Notes: a model not told the origin generated them from the letters alone. Positions 41,100 through 49,678 are shown, counted from the stretch's first letter. The stretch: DNA of 64,000 bases from Acherontichlamydia pituitae (GCA_019634675.1 JAHCAX010000001.1:682001-746000); one strand, 5' to 3'. Numbers and translations are program-made.

Positions 41100-41756
41100 T
41101 TAAAGCTGTACTTGCATCAGCGTTTTAAAGTCTTGCACCGCGTTCGAGAGCAGAACAGAGCTATATTCCAACTCTTGCGTTGCTTTACTGATCTTTACCT
41201 GAATGAGCAAAAAATCGCCAGGGGTGATATTTGTTCCCTTGTCTTTTAAGTCTTGCAACTGCTTTTGGGCCGACTGCAATTGCGCTTGTCCATCTCCCAA
41301 CAGAGAAAGGAACTTGCCCAATGGGCCTGAGAACTTCGTTGCATCTGGCTCAGCGGGAACCTCTGCGCCCATCTTGGCATTGGCCGCGCGCAAATTGGTA
41401 TTGGCATCGACCAACTTATTCTTCATCAGGTACTTGTTCGAGGACTTGAGCTTAAGGTTAGGATAGTTCAAGTTGTTTTGCATGTCGTTGACAGTTCCTT
41501 GGGCGCTGTTGATCTGCGCCATGAGAGAATCGATCGTTGGTGCTTGTGCAAGCGGAGTTTGTCCCTGTGCAAGCTCAAATGGGGAGATCAAAGGAGTTTT
41601 CCCGGCGGTAGCCATGGGGGATGCCTTTTCTCCTTGCATGAACGAAGCAAAGGACTGGGAAGAGACTGCGCTTTTTTCTTCCCCTTCTGAGATTGCTTGC
41701 AAGGCGCCTATTCTATCTGTAGAACTAATATCGGAAGGTAAATTTGGATCAGCCAT
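41100..41756 (-). CDS. T3SS inner-rod-like protein, CT668 homologue
   Basis: The 218-residue protein has a Ser/Ala/Gln-rich first half with no signal peptide and ends with a helix (PGDFLLIQVKISKATQELEY, then SSVLLSNAVQDFKTLM). That C-terminal pattern resembles SctI inner-rod proteins (YscI/PrgJ), in which LLxxQxxxxxxxxxxxxxsxxxxxxxxxxxTLL is the polymerising helix. Position just before cdsN equals C. trachomatis CT668 (223 residues), whose role is not firmly assigned. The rod assignment is inference from the C-terminal pattern. The next genes upstream (AAA ATPase and phosphatase fusion) are foreign to this operon. Confidence 0.7.
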   Translation of the reverse strand: MADPNLPSDISSTDRIGALQAISEGEEKSAVSSQSFASFMQGEKASPMATAGKTPLISPFELAQGQTPLAQAPTIDSLMAQINSAQGTVNDMQNNLNYPNLKLKSSNKYLMKNKLVDANTNLRAANAKMGAEVPAEPDATKFSGPLGKFLSLLGDGQAQLQSAQKQLQDLKDKGTNITPGDFLLIQVKISKATQELEYSSVLLSNAVQDFKTLMQVQL

Positions 41757-41918
41757 TATATTCTCTCTTTATTTAGCATGGTGCCCGGCGGGGTCGGATA
41801 CATCGACTCAAGCAGGCACCCATCTTTACAAATACCATAGAATTGGCTTTTGCTGCCAGGAAAAGCTCTATAGAAGGCAGGGACAATAGAAATTAAAAAA
41901 CTGTTTGCAGCTTCTTTT

Positions 41919-43127
41919 TTAGATAAGCTGAGATAAGAATGTTTTTGCGGGGACGATCACCGGTGCTGTATGAGAAAAACAATCTTGGTCGACGTAGGGG
42001 AGGTCAAAACCGATTTGAAAGGCATGAGGAACTTCAAGCTTTTGTTGAAAATAATGGAGCCAGCGGGAAATTCCCTGGTTGCCTGATGCTTTTGCTTCAA
42101 CAAGGAACCAGGGCTTTCTATTTTTTGTGACAAGAAAATCAACTTCCCGTTTTTCTTTGTCCCGTAAGTAAAAGAGTTGATATTCGCCAAGGCCTCTATC
42201 AGTCCAGAATTGAATAGCTTTATATAGGTGCGATGCGATCATGTTCTCTACACGGGAGCCTGGGTCTTCGGCAAGGGCCCAATTCCATAAATAGATCTTG
42301 GGCTCTTTGATCAGTGCTCGGGATAAATTTTTGGACCAAGGTTGAATTGTGAAGCAAAAATAAAGGTTTTTAAGAAGCTCAATCCAGCGGAGAAGTGTTG
42401 GAACGGAGACTCGGATTTTTGCTGCTAAAGAGGAGTGGTTTAAGGCATGGGAAGCTTGTTCTAGAAGTATTTGGGCAAGAAGCTCGATCTGACTTGTTTC
42501 TTGGATCCTGCTTAGATCCCGAATATCTTCACGGAACAGTTGTTCGAAGCGCAGGCGCTTCCACTGATTGAAAAAGGTTGTACTTCTTTTAACAAAGGCT
42601 TCGGGAAACCCGCCAAAAGAAAGTAAGGCGGCATAATCTGTTTCATTGATTAATTTAGGCTTTTGAATGTCTCCGGATGGAAGGCTAGGATCAGCAATTT
42701 CCCTGACGGAAAGAGGATGCAGCCGATAGAGGAAATAGCGTCCCATTAGGCTATCTCCTCCACGTTTATAAATGTCCATGCGAGCGCTGCCTGTTACCAG
42801 GATTCGGCATTTTTTTTCGTAAGAGTCAAAAAAGCCTTTAAGAAAACGTTTCCAATTACGGTATTTATGGATTTCATCGAAGACTAGGACCGGCAACGAT
42901 TCTTGCAGAAAATCGAGTTTTGCAGCTTTAGCGATAGCTTCGGGGCCTTCGATAAAAAGAACCTTGTGGCTATCATTGTCCCAATTGAAATAGTAGTGCA
43001 GTGGGGCTTCGGAAGAAGTTTCCAAGCTAGTCGTTGTTTTTCCAACTTGCCTTGGCCCAGATAAAAAAACCATTTGACGGTCTTTTGAAATGTGGTCTTC
43101 AATTAGATTTTCATACACCCTTTTCAC
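41919..43127 (-). CDS. AAA_14/DUF4143-type ATPase
   Basis: The N-terminal half is an AAA ATPase with Walker A SGPRQVGKTTT, Walker B LPVLVFDEIHK and sensor segment ILVTGSARMDIY. The C-terminal half is a DUF4143-type domain with a restriction-endonuclease-like pattern (REVDFLVTKNRKPWFLVEAKA, in which D, E and K are spaced as in PD-(D/E)XK folds). Such genes are widespread, patchy and often near toxin-antitoxin or mobile loci; function unclear. Two 32-bp palindromes lie 20-83 bases upstream, likely a control site. It is an insertion in the T3SS locus relative to C. trachomatis. Confidence 0.85.
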   Translation of the reverse strand: MKRVYENLIEDHISKDRQMVFLSGPRQVGKTTTSLETSSEAPLHYYFNWDNDSHKVLFIEGPEAIAKAAKLDFLQESLPVLVFDEIHKYRNWKRFLKGFFDSYEKKCRILVTGSARMDIYKRGGDSLMGRYFLYRLHPLSVREIADPSLPSGDIQKPKLINETDYAALLSFGGFPEAFVKRSTTFFNQWKRLRFEQLFREDIRDLSRIQETSQIELLAQILLEQASHALNHSSLAAKIRVSVPTLLRWIELLKNLYFCFTIQPWSKNLSRALIKEPKIYLWNWALAEDPGSRVENMIASHLYKAIQFWTDRGLGEYQLFYLRDKEKREVDFLVTKNRKPWFLVEAKASGNQGISRWLHYFQQKLEVPHAFQIGFDLPYVDQDCFSHTAPVIVPAKTFLSQLI

Positions 43128-43146
43128 GTGAACCTCCCTTCTTATA

Positions 43147-43210
43147 CGACCATTTTAACATATATGTTAAATTAGTCGCGACCATTTTAACGTTTATGTT
43201 AAAATAGTCG
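43147..43210. promoter_or_regulatory. Two tandem 32-bp palindromes, probable operator
   Basis: Two adjacent near-identical units (43147-43178 and 43179-43210) each read CGACCATTTTAAC, then a short variable centre, then GTTAAA-TAGTCG, so each is its own inverted repeat. They lie directly upstream of the AAA ATPase gene, whose start codon is at 43127. A dimeric regulator binding both sites is the simplest reading. Confidence 0.6.
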
Positions 43211-43273
43211 CCTTTAAGCTGTTGATTGTGTGGTGCTTAGAAAATTTGAGCTGGTAGATTGACAAAAATTCAA

Positions 43274-45031
43274 TTAGAGCAGAGTGCCGTTCAAGCGCTT
43301 AAACTCATCGGGAAGCCCCCATAGGACCTTGTACTGTTCTTCGGAGCCGCCTAGAAGTTTGCGTTGCAAACGCATGCAGGCAGCGATCCATCTAATATCA
43401 GGTTCGGTCTTCTGTTCGATGGCATCAAAGATTTTCTTCCCTGCAATGAACACGCCTGTTCGTCCAATGCCGCCGCTGCAATGCACGACGAGCGTTCCAT
43501 TTTCCAAGAGCTTTTCAAATTCCGCAATCATTTTTATTGCGGCGGCAATGGGAGGGACGTATCCTGGAGTGTGGTCTTTCCAGCCGCGGAGATGGAATGA
43601 GGTGAACAAATGTTCCCGATGGCCGTCTTTAAGAAGGCAGTCGTTCTGCTCGAGTATCCACTCGTTCGGCAGCGGAGTTTGTGCAACAGCATTAGAGATT
43701 ATCGAATAGTTCCCGTGCTGTACAGCCTCATGGGGAACGCTTGGCAGATAACGGTCCGCTTTGATGACCTCTCCTTCCTCGAACTCGGTCAGATTGACCA
43801 CGATCTTCACATTTTGTTCCATGTACATCTGAAGTACGAGGAGAAAATAGGAAGGCAGCGGGGCGTTCATGGCTATGCAGTAGGTTTGAGCTGTCGAATA
43901 GGACCGGCCATCCTCAGGAAATTTAATCAATGAGCCATTCATGGGAATGAGTCGAGAGGAGACTTGATTGAAGCGAAACGGGGTGCAGTTGTCATGGCGG
44001 TCGCGGCCAAAGGAAAAAGGGACTGTATTAAATGAAAGCCGATGGTCTATTTCTTTAAGATTATTGAAGAATTGGCTTTGTGTCGCGATTCGGGCGTCGC
44101 CCAAATGTTCAAGAAGAGGTTGGATTTGTTTTTTTAAGGTGTCATTTGATACCCTTTCGAGCAATACCTCTAATCGCCATCTGATGCCTGTGTTCAGCAA
44201 TTTAGAGTTAACTTCGGAGGTGCATGAGGAGAAAAGCAATTTGCCAAGCGATTTGATCTCTTGCGGATAAAGGATGACTTGCGCGAATGTTTCGCGGATC
44301 TCTCCAATTCTTTTCATGGCGGTGATGGGACTTGAATCTGAAACCTCTGCAACAGGATCAACAACGACCGGTAGAAGATGCAAGTGGAAGTGGGGAAGGG
44401 ATCGATCGGATGGGCCAGCATTCTGCAAGGTCGATAGGTAATCGCCAGTCCGGTAAAGATGCTGGTAGACCTTTGCACATTTTCTATAAACTTTGACGAG
44501 CGCTCCAGCTTCCTCTTCTGTCAATTGATGGAACTGATCGACATGGCGTCGGGGCTCAATGATCAAATGGCCTTGTGCTGCAGGTAAAGATGGGCAGAGC
44601 ACATTCCAGTATTTGCCATCCCAATAGACAATTTGTTCATCTACAACGGCAGGGTTGCATAGTTCGCAAGTTGTTTTTTCCAAACGAGAAAGGATTTCCA
44701 TCCTTCGTTCATTGCTGATCGATCTCCCTTCTTCCCCGTAAAAAGCGAGCTTGCCAAAATCAACATGTGCGATATCTGGATGAGTCTCAAGCGTTGGCCT
44801 TCCTGCTGCTTCCCATGTTAAAAAATGGATCTGCTTCGCAACATCCGGATATTTTTCGTCCAGTTCTGTAATAGCAGCCTTAACGAGATGTTTCTGGTGA
44901 GCTGATAAAGCTTGGATCGCTTGTTTAACTAGATCGTGTGCTGAGGGACTTGGTTGTGCGTAATGCAGTATAGAAGTTGAAGGGGATGTAAACGAGGACA
45001 AAGGTCGTGTTGCCATAAAATAGCAGCTCAT
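43274..45031 (-). CDS. HIT-family / tyrosine-phosphatase fusion protein, 585 aa
   Basis: Residues about 135-235 are a HIT nucleotide-hydrolase domain: a CELC zinc pair, NVLCPSLPAAQGHLIIEPRRHV, and the His triad HFHLHLLP. Residues about 380-575 form a protein tyrosine phosphatase; the P-loop VVHCSGGIGRTGVF carries the catalytic Cys and Arg, preceded by a GWKDHTPGYVPP stretch that resembles the WPDxG loop but lacks Asp in that exact spot. The linker has no recognised domain. No signal peptide. Such a combination suggests a host-directed effector, placed between cdsG and the rod gene, where C. trachomatis has nothing. The start is uncertain: ATG at 45031 or 45016. Confidence 0.8.
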   Translation of the reverse strand: MSCYFMATRPLSSFTSPSTSILHYAQPSPSAHDLVKQAIQALSAHQKHLVKAAITELDEKYPDVAKQIHFLTWEAAGRPTLETHPDIAHVDFGKLAFYGEEGRSISNERRMEILSRLEKTTCELCNPAVVDEQIVYWDGKYWNVLCPSLPAAQGHLIIEPRRHVDQFHQLTEEEAGALVKVYRKCAKVYQHLYRTGDYLSTLQNAGPSDRSLPHFHLHLLPVVVDPVAEVSDSSPITAMKRIGEIRETFAQVILYPQEIKSLGKLLFSSCTSEVNSKLLNTGIRWRLEVLLERVSNDTLKKQIQPLLEHLGDARIATQSQFFNNLKEIDHRLSFNTVPFSFGRDRHDNCTPFRFNQVSSRLIPMNGSLIKFPEDGRSYSTAQTYCIAMNAPLPSYFLLVLQMYMEQNVKIVVNLTEFEEGEVIKADRYLPSVPHEAVQHGNYSIISNAVAQTPLPNEWILEQNDCLLKDGHREHLFTSFHLRGWKDHTPGYVPPIAAAIKMIAEFEKLLENGTLVVHCSGGIGRTGVFIAGKKIFDAIEQKTEPDIRWIAACMRLQRKLLGGSEEQYKVLWGLPDEFKRLNGTLL

Positions 45032-45145
45032 CTTTCATAAAAAATTGAACAACTGTTTTATGTTAATCTTCTTGAATAGTCAAGTTGATTGATTATCGAG
45101 CTTTTTTCTCTGTAGGAGGGAAAGGAAAAATATTTGTGTGCAGCT

Positions 45146-45174
45146 GCCGCCCTGCCCTAAGGGGGCAGGGCGGG
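45146..45174 (-). terminator. GC-rich hairpin after cdsG
   Basis: CCGCCCTGCCC pairs with GGGCAGGGCGG with a tiny loop, 13 bases behind the cdsG stop on the minus strand. A T-run occurs further downstream. It probably ends or attenuates the cdsD-cdsG transcript. Confidence 0.7.
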
Positions 45175-45186
45175 GATGGAAATCGA

Positions 45187-45633
45187 TTACTTATTTTTCT
45201 TTTTAGGAGCGGCTTGGCCTTGAGCTGGCGTAGGAGCTTTCTTAACGAACTTTTCTACGAACTCTAAAGCAGAAGATGCGAGGTCTTTGACCATCGGATC
45301 TTTGGCATTTGCTGCAGATTCTTCCAGGACTTTTTCCCCTTTGATCACTTCAGCTGGATTCAATGACATGCTCAATCCGAGGAAGGTCCTTGCCATTTCG
45401 CTGGATGGATCCTTTGCTAAAATGTCTTCAAACACTTTGACAGCCTGCTTGAGCTCAAGCTTGCACAGATGGATGTATCCTCTTCCCATTTGAGGCAGGA
45501 CGTTTTGAGGATCTAAAAGTTCAGAGGCTTTGAACAGCTTAAGGGCTGCATCTTCATCGGCTTGGTTGACGGCGATGAAGCCTGCTTCGACCATCAGGAT
45601 GAAATGGTCTTTGAATTTTTGGAGTTGTCCCAT
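45187..45633 (-). CDS. cdsG: T3SS needle chaperone CdsG
   Basis: The 148 residues are mostly helical with a TPR-like middle (MGRGYIHLCKLELKQAVKVFEDILAKDPSS) and a basic, Ala/Pro/Lys-rich tail. Needle chaperones of the YscG type are TPR proteins that, with a small partner, keep the needle subunit monomeric in the cytoplasm. The position just behind cdsF and cdsE matches CT667, which has been shown in Chlamydia to bind the needle protein CdsF together with CdsE. Gene spacing (54 bases) supports cotranscription. Confidence 0.87.
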   Translation of the reverse strand: MGQLQKFKDHFILMVEAGFIAVNQADEDAALKLFKASELLDPQNVLPQMGRGYIHLCKLELKQAVKVFEDILAKDPSSEMARTFLGLSMSLNPAEVIKGEKVLEESAANAKDPMVKDLASSALEFVEKFVKKAPTPAQGQAAPKKKNK

Positions 45634-45687
45634 GAGATCTAACCTTGTTTTAAGTTGTTTTAGAGGGAAACCCCTCCTTAGCTTACG

Positions 45688-45945
45688 TTATGAAGACTTC
45701 TGGTTTCGCACCATGTTGTTGATGACCGACATAACCTGCGATATCAAGTTCGAGATCGATTCGCCGATCTGCGTTACTTGGCTCATCGAGAACTGCAACA
45801 GCAAAAACTTACCGGGTGTAGCAGAAGAAATACGGCTAGCTACCGAACGTACCTGAGATACGACCTGGCTCTGTAGTTTGATGTATTGGCTGATGAGTGT
45901 GTTAAACGATATGGTTGCCCATAAACTTTCTTTTCCGCCTGGCAT
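45688..45945 (-). CDS. cdsF: T3SS needle subunit CdsF (SctF)
   Basis: The 85-residue helical protein has the needle profile: a short Gly/Pro start, a first helix (SLWATISFNTLISQYIKLQ) and a second, polymerising helix (GESISNLISQVMSVINNMVR), no Trp beyond the first part and no Cys. Length and position match CT666, the chlamydial needle protein. About 85 residues is typical of SctF. It lies between cdsE (12-base gap) and cdsG. Confidence 0.9.
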   Translation of the reverse strand: MPGGKESLWATISFNTLISQYIKLQSQVVSQVRSVASRISSATPGKFLLLQFSMSQVTQIGESISNLISQVMSVINNMVRNQKSS

Positions 45946-45957
45946 TGAATCTCTCCT

Positions 45958-46194
45958 CTATTTCTTGTTCGCGAGTTTAGTTAGCACTTTCTGCAGGGCC
46001 GCGTACCCATGAAGCAAAATACCATAATTGTCATAATCTGCAGATTCGGTTCCTTGTCGCAGGATGTTCTTAATTTCTTGAATCCTCTCCTCGCAGGCCT
46101 TAAGAAGCTCTTTGGCTTGAGAAGGGTTGCTTTTAAGATCTTTTTCCAGATCGAATTCGAAGAGCGCTCTTCCTTTCTTTTCTAGTCCAAACAT
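45958..46194 (-). CDS. cdsE: T3SS needle co-chaperone CdsE
   Basis: The 78-residue protein is a charged, helical hairpin (LFEFDLEKDLKSNPSQAKELL, shown in part, then RIQEIKNILRQGTESADYDN) with no signal or membrane segment. YscE-type co-chaperones pair with the TPR chaperone around the needle subunit. It corresponds to CT665 by position, before cdsF. The distance to cdsF is only 12 bases, so the stoichiometry of co-chaperone and needle is set on one mRNA. Confidence 0.85.
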   Translation of the reverse strand: MFGLEKKGRALFEFDLEKDLKSNPSQAKELLKACEERIQEIKNILRQGTESADYDNYGILLHGYAALQKVLTKLANKK

Positions 46195-46257
46195 ACCAAA
46201 TCACTCCATTTAAGAGTTTCCAATCGACTCCTAAAGAAAACTCCAGGAAACTCGAGG

Positions 46258-48003
46258 TTATTGCAGATTGTAGTTAATTCTAAATTTTAATCCATCTTTT
46301 TCAAGCAGCACCATCGTCGGTAAGATATTTGTGATGGTCATCCCATCCAAATTCTCACCTAAGCTCAAGATCCTTCCATTGATGACGACAAACATGTTCT
46401 CGTTGTCTTTCTTCGAATAGCCGGAAACTTGGTATTGCTGGGACAGATCAATCCGCGAAGAATCGGCTGTGGTGTAGATCACAAAGTTCTTCACCATTCT
46501 GATCCCGTTCAACGCTTTAAATTTTTCAACGGTACCCGTAAATTGCGCCGACTGCTGCTGGTCCACCCGTCCTGATAGGACGAGGTCCCCGTTGTTCAGT
46601 TGGAAGGTGACGCCGCTAAATCCTTTTTCGATCAGCATCCCTTGCACTTGCGTCTGCAGGTTTGTCTCCACGACGACGAGGTTGTCCAAGCGGTCCAAAT
46701 AAGGGAAGTTCAAGTTAAGGTAGTCGGCCAAGCTCTGGGCCTGGTCGTTGTTCTGCAAATACCCTTTAATGACAAACTTGCCGGGAGAGACAGAATAGAT
46801 CGAGACCCCTTGCCAATCTGCATTCGATTGTAAAAGACCGTTCATGTTCTGCCAGACATATTCATCGACGATCACGTTGTCATCGATGTTCGCAACGAAG
46901 GGGAGGTTGTTCATCTTGTATGTCAGCTCTTGCTTGTCCACAGAGGTAAGCACATGGCCGACAAGGAACAGTTTTCCATTAGCAGGGTTAAATGAGAACT
47001 GGATGTCGGAAAAACCTTCAAGGGCCGCTTTAATTTCATCATTCGGGTCTTTGACGACGATTGCGACAGGTTCCGATTTAAAGAGGGCCAGCATCGAAGC
47101 AAATCCAGCAAGCACAGCGACTGCAAGAACGCCTGTGACGATGAGCATCCTTGTCGGGATGATCATCTCTTTCCAGTCCTTTTTCTCAGGGGCAGGCGCT
47201 TTAGCGGCAACTTCTTCTTGAACCGGCGCAGCCTCTTCTTCCGGCTTCATGGGAGCTGCTGCAGGAGGGGAGATGATCGTTTCGTGGATCTGCTCCCGGT
47301 CGATCAGAAGGAAAGAGGTCGTGCCGAGGGCAACTAAATCTTGAGAGGCCAGTTTCTTTCTTTCGCTGATCAGTTCTCCATTGATCAAGACGCCGTTGCG
47401 GCTCCCGAGGTCTTCGATAAAGACTTGATTGTCATCATCGATGCTAATGCGCGCATGCTGTCTTGAGACGCTCAAATCCTGGAAGACGATGTCGCAGAGG
47501 TTGGGGTCTTTACCCAAAATATAGGCGGAAGAACGGAGCATGCCGAACTCAGCTCCGGCATTGGGCCCTGAGATCACCTTCAAGAGCCATCTCGCATCGC
47601 CGCCAGCTTCAAAGCTGACCGAAGAGAGTTCCTGAGTTTCTTCAAGGGGAGCTTCGGCTTGCTCTGCAGCTTCCTCTTCAAAAACTTCTGGAGCAGCAGC
47701 AGGCTCTACTTCGGAAAAACGGAAGAAGGTGCTCCCGATCTGCAAAATATCCCCTTCGCGCAAAAGGACGGCTTCCGTGATCACTTTACCGTTCTGCGTT
47801 GCAGGATTGACAGAGCTTAAGTTTTCGAGGACATACCCTTCTGCAGTCAGGTGGCAGATCACATGCTTGCGCGAGACCATGGGGTCTTCGAGCACGATGG
47901 AGACCTCTTCAGGGTCCCGTCCCATCACCCATTCATCGCCCTGTTCAAACCGGACGATCAGACCTGCAAGCGGTCCCTCTTCAGCAATTAAATATCCAGC
48001 CAT
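46258..48003 (-). CDS. cdsD: T3SS inner-membrane ring protein CdsD (SctD), two FHA domains
   Basis: CdsD forms the outer part of the inner-membrane ring. Two FHA domains occur in tandem (about 1-100 with VMGRDPEE and VSRKHVICH; about 140-240 with ILGKDPNLCD and VSRQHARI), an Ala/Glu/Pro linker, one membrane helix (about 285-310, MLIVTGVLAVAVLAGFASML), and a periplasmic part with BON-like repeats (for example FSGVTFQLNNGDLVLSGRV). FHA domains bind phosphothreonine, and chlamydial CdsD is a substrate of a Ser/Thr kinase, which links it to the kinase gene in this locus. At 581 residues it is shorter than C. trachomatis CdsD (CT664, about 830). Confidence 0.93.
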   Translation of the reverse strand: MAGYLIAEEGPLAGLIVRFEQGDEWVMGRDPEEVSIVLEDPMVSRKHVICHLTAEGYVLENLSSVNPATQNGKVITEAVLLREGDILQIGSTFFRFSEVEPAAAPEVFEEEAAEQAEAPLEETQELSSVSFEAGGDARWLLKVISGPNAGAEFGMLRSSAYILGKDPNLCDIVFQDLSVSRQHARISIDDDNQVFIEDLGSRNGVLINGELISERKKLASQDLVALGTTSFLLIDREQIHETIISPPAAAPMKPEEEAAPVQEEVAAKAPAPEKKDWKEMIIPTRMLIVTGVLAVAVLAGFASMLALFKSEPVAIVVKDPNDEIKAALEGFSDIQFSFNPANGKLFLVGHVLTSVDKQELTYKMNNLPFVANIDDNVIVDEYVWQNMNGLLQSNADWQGVSIYSVSPGKFVIKGYLQNNDQAQSLADYLNLNFPYLDRLDNLVVVETNLQTQVQGMLIEKGFSGVTFQLNNGDLVLSGRVDQQQSAQFTGTVEKFKALNGIRMVKNFVIYTTADSSRIDLSQQYQVSGYSKKDNENMFVVINGRILSLGENLDGMTITNILPTMVLLEKDGLKFRINYNLQ

Positions 48004-48006
48004 CGA

Positions 48007-48420
48007 TTAACCAAATACACTTTCTTCAGAAGCCTTTTTAAATCGGACCAACTCTTCTCTCCAGTAGTCGACATAATTTGTGAAGTCTTCAAGCGAGTCT
48101 TTAAAACTTTTATAGTTCATGTCATACGGCAAAACTAAAGAGAGTGTCAAGAATTTCTCATTTTCATCAAGACCGAAGGAGCTTCCGCCCGTCCCCTGTC
48201 CTAAAAAGTTCGCCTTCATCAAGTAGATCAAAAGCTCCTCCCTCTTCGGTATCTGCAGAGGTCCTAGAGGGGCGTGGAAAAAAATGCCAGGCTCGAGCTC
48301 TTTCAGACTGACTTGCATCTCAGAGGAGAGTTTGAGTAGATAGGCGCCTTGGTCGTCTTTCGTCGGCATTTCGCCAAGTTCCATCTCATCGATCAGTTTT
48401 TGCAGCAGCTGTTCCAGCAT
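48007..48420 (-). CDS. CesT-family T3SS chaperone, CT663 homologue
   Basis: The protein is 137 residues, acidic, with the alternating helix-strand pattern of class I secretion chaperones (helix LEQLLQKLIDEMEL, strands YLLKLSSEMQVSLKEL and FFHAPLGPL, then helix EELLIYLMKANFLG, strand KFLTLSLVLPYDM and a last helix). Position ahead of cdsD matches CT663. The ATG at 48420 has AAGGA eight bases upstream; a start ten codons earlier lacks one. Class I chaperones pair with one or few effectors; its client is not visible. It is the first gene of the chaperone-cdsD-E-F-G transcript. Confidence 0.82.
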   Translation of the reverse strand: MLEQLLQKLIDEMELGEMPTKDDQGAYLLKLSSEMQVSLKELEPGIFFHAPLGPLQIPKREELLIYLMKANFLGQGTGGSSFGLDENEKFLTLSLVLPYDMNYKSFKDSLEDFTNYVDYWREELVRFKKASEESVFG

Positions 48421-48467
48421 TGATTTTTCCTTCAGGATCCGTAAGGGCAAAAAAGAGGCGCTCTTAC

Positions 48468-48483
48468 AAATGTTTAAACATTT
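48468..48483. promoter_or_regulatory. 16-bp perfect palindrome upstream of the chaperone-cdsD operon
   Basis: AAATGTTTAAACATTT is a perfect palindrome located 48 bases upstream of the chaperone start, between it and a divergent gene. It fits a repressor or activator dimer site; the flanking sequence is highly AT-rich up to 48650, where a TATAAT (48645-48650) faces the plus-strand gene. Confidence 0.4.
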
Positions 48484-48711
48484 ATGAGGTTAATTGCAAT
48501 TCAAAATTTCTGCTCCGCTTTTATTCGTTGCAAGACACTTATAGTGAGCAATTTATAATTGTTAATTTATTATTTTAACTTGGTTTTTTAGTTTAAAATT
48601 TTAATTAACTAATTAATTTAAATATTAATTAATTACCTAATCGATATAATAAGGCTATGGGCTGTATCCGTTTTTTGCGCCCTCTCTACCCTTATTTATT
48701 TGAGGTGACCC

Positions 48712-49200
48712 ATGCTTAAAGATGAGTTCAATCGTCTGATGAATCTCTTTGCTCAAGGAGCGGAGGGGCAGCCGATCAATTTAGAAGAGGTGTTCAAGCA
48801 GTCGCTTGCCTTTTTCGATCACCTCAATGTCCAATTGCAGAAAGGGTCTCAAGAAGAGAAGAAAGAGGCTCTGATGATGATGAGCGAAATGTACACGCAG
48901 ATGATGCAAGAGACCAAGAAGATATGCGAGAAGACAGGTATGAGCGAAGAGCAGCTTGCAAATTACGCGGAAAACCCAAGCAATTTCTCTCCAGAGCAAT
49001 GGAGCTCGATCCAAGAAGCGCGGCAAAAAATGCTCTCCGCCGGACAAAACCTTGCCAAGTCGGTCAGCGCCATCGATCCCGGCGCCCGTAAAGCAGCAGG
49101 ACCTGCACCTTCTACGCCAGCCCCCAAAGAAGGCGGCGGAGAGAAAAAAGGTGGAGCGCCCGTCAAAAAATCGAAGAAATCTCAATGGATGCGTTCTTAA
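48712..49200 (+). CDS. Small helical protein with Lys-rich tail, 162 aa
   Basis: I do not recognise the family. Residues 1-110 are helical and acidic with many Met (EALMMMSEMYTQMMQETKK); the last 40 are Pro, Ala, Gly and Lys-rich (KKGGAPVKKSKKSQWMRS). There is no signal peptide and no membrane segment. A weak GAGGTG ribosome-binding site precedes the ATG, and a TATAAT lies 61 bases upstream. It is divergent from the T3SS chaperone operon and precedes the translocon region, so it may be an effector or chaperone-type protein. A similar phrase (TATGGGCTG) is found upstream of this gene and beside the kinase gene at 55.58 kb. Confidence 0.6.
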   Translation: MLKDEFNRLMNLFAQGAEGQPINLEEVFKQSLAFFDHLNVQLQKGSQEEKKEALMMMSEMYTQMMQETKKICEKTGMSEEQLANYAENPSNFSPEQWSSIQEARQKMLSAGQNLAKSVSAIDPGARKAAGPAPSTPAPKEGGGEKKGGAPVKKSKKSQWMRS

Positions 49201-49678
49201 ATTGCTAACTAGCAATTAGTTGGATACATTCTGTGCTTATAGAAGAACATAAGTAACAGGATATCAGGATGTTCAGGATGATATTTTCCATCCTGTCTAT
49301 CCTACTCTCTTGCTTTTTCCGGCGGACCCATGGCCATTCATCGAAGAAAACAACGCTTTAGCAAGCTTGGATTACCGGCTTCCTTTATTCGATCATAACC
49401 CTTTAAATCACATATATTTCAGCGTCTGGTTTTCTATGTTCTTCTCTCGATGTATTTCATTCTAGTTTAATCAATTCCATCTTCCGTTAAGAATCGAATA
49501 AGAATCCGTTAAAAATCTTGGTCGAATTCTAATTTTATAAATTTTTTTATTTTCCTTAGTGTTAGATGGATATGCTTATAATTTCAGCGCTAATTTTAAA
49601 GAATTATTTACATTTTAATTGTATTAAGATATTATTAAAATAGGATTATTATTAATTTAATTCACAAGAGTAATAAAT
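49201..49678. other. Long intergenic region with a possible gene remnant
   Basis: From 49278 a frame opens with a signal-peptide-like beginning (MIFSILSILLSCFFRR) and, after a frame change near 49322, continues as DPWPFIEENNALASLDYRLP to a stop at 49463. The protein-like composition hints at a decayed secreted-protein gene. The rest is AT-rich promoter DNA of the first translocon cassette. No RNA gene is visible. Confidence 0.35.
49634..49645 (+). promoter_or_regulatory. Promoter-like motif of translocon cassette 1
   Basis: ATTAAAATAGGA ends 33 bases before the ATG of the first cassette gene. The identical 12 bases occur at the same distance before the first gene of cassette 2 (60893-60904, minus strand). 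TAAAAT inside it may serve as -10 box; no convincing -35 is seen. Confidence 0.5.
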
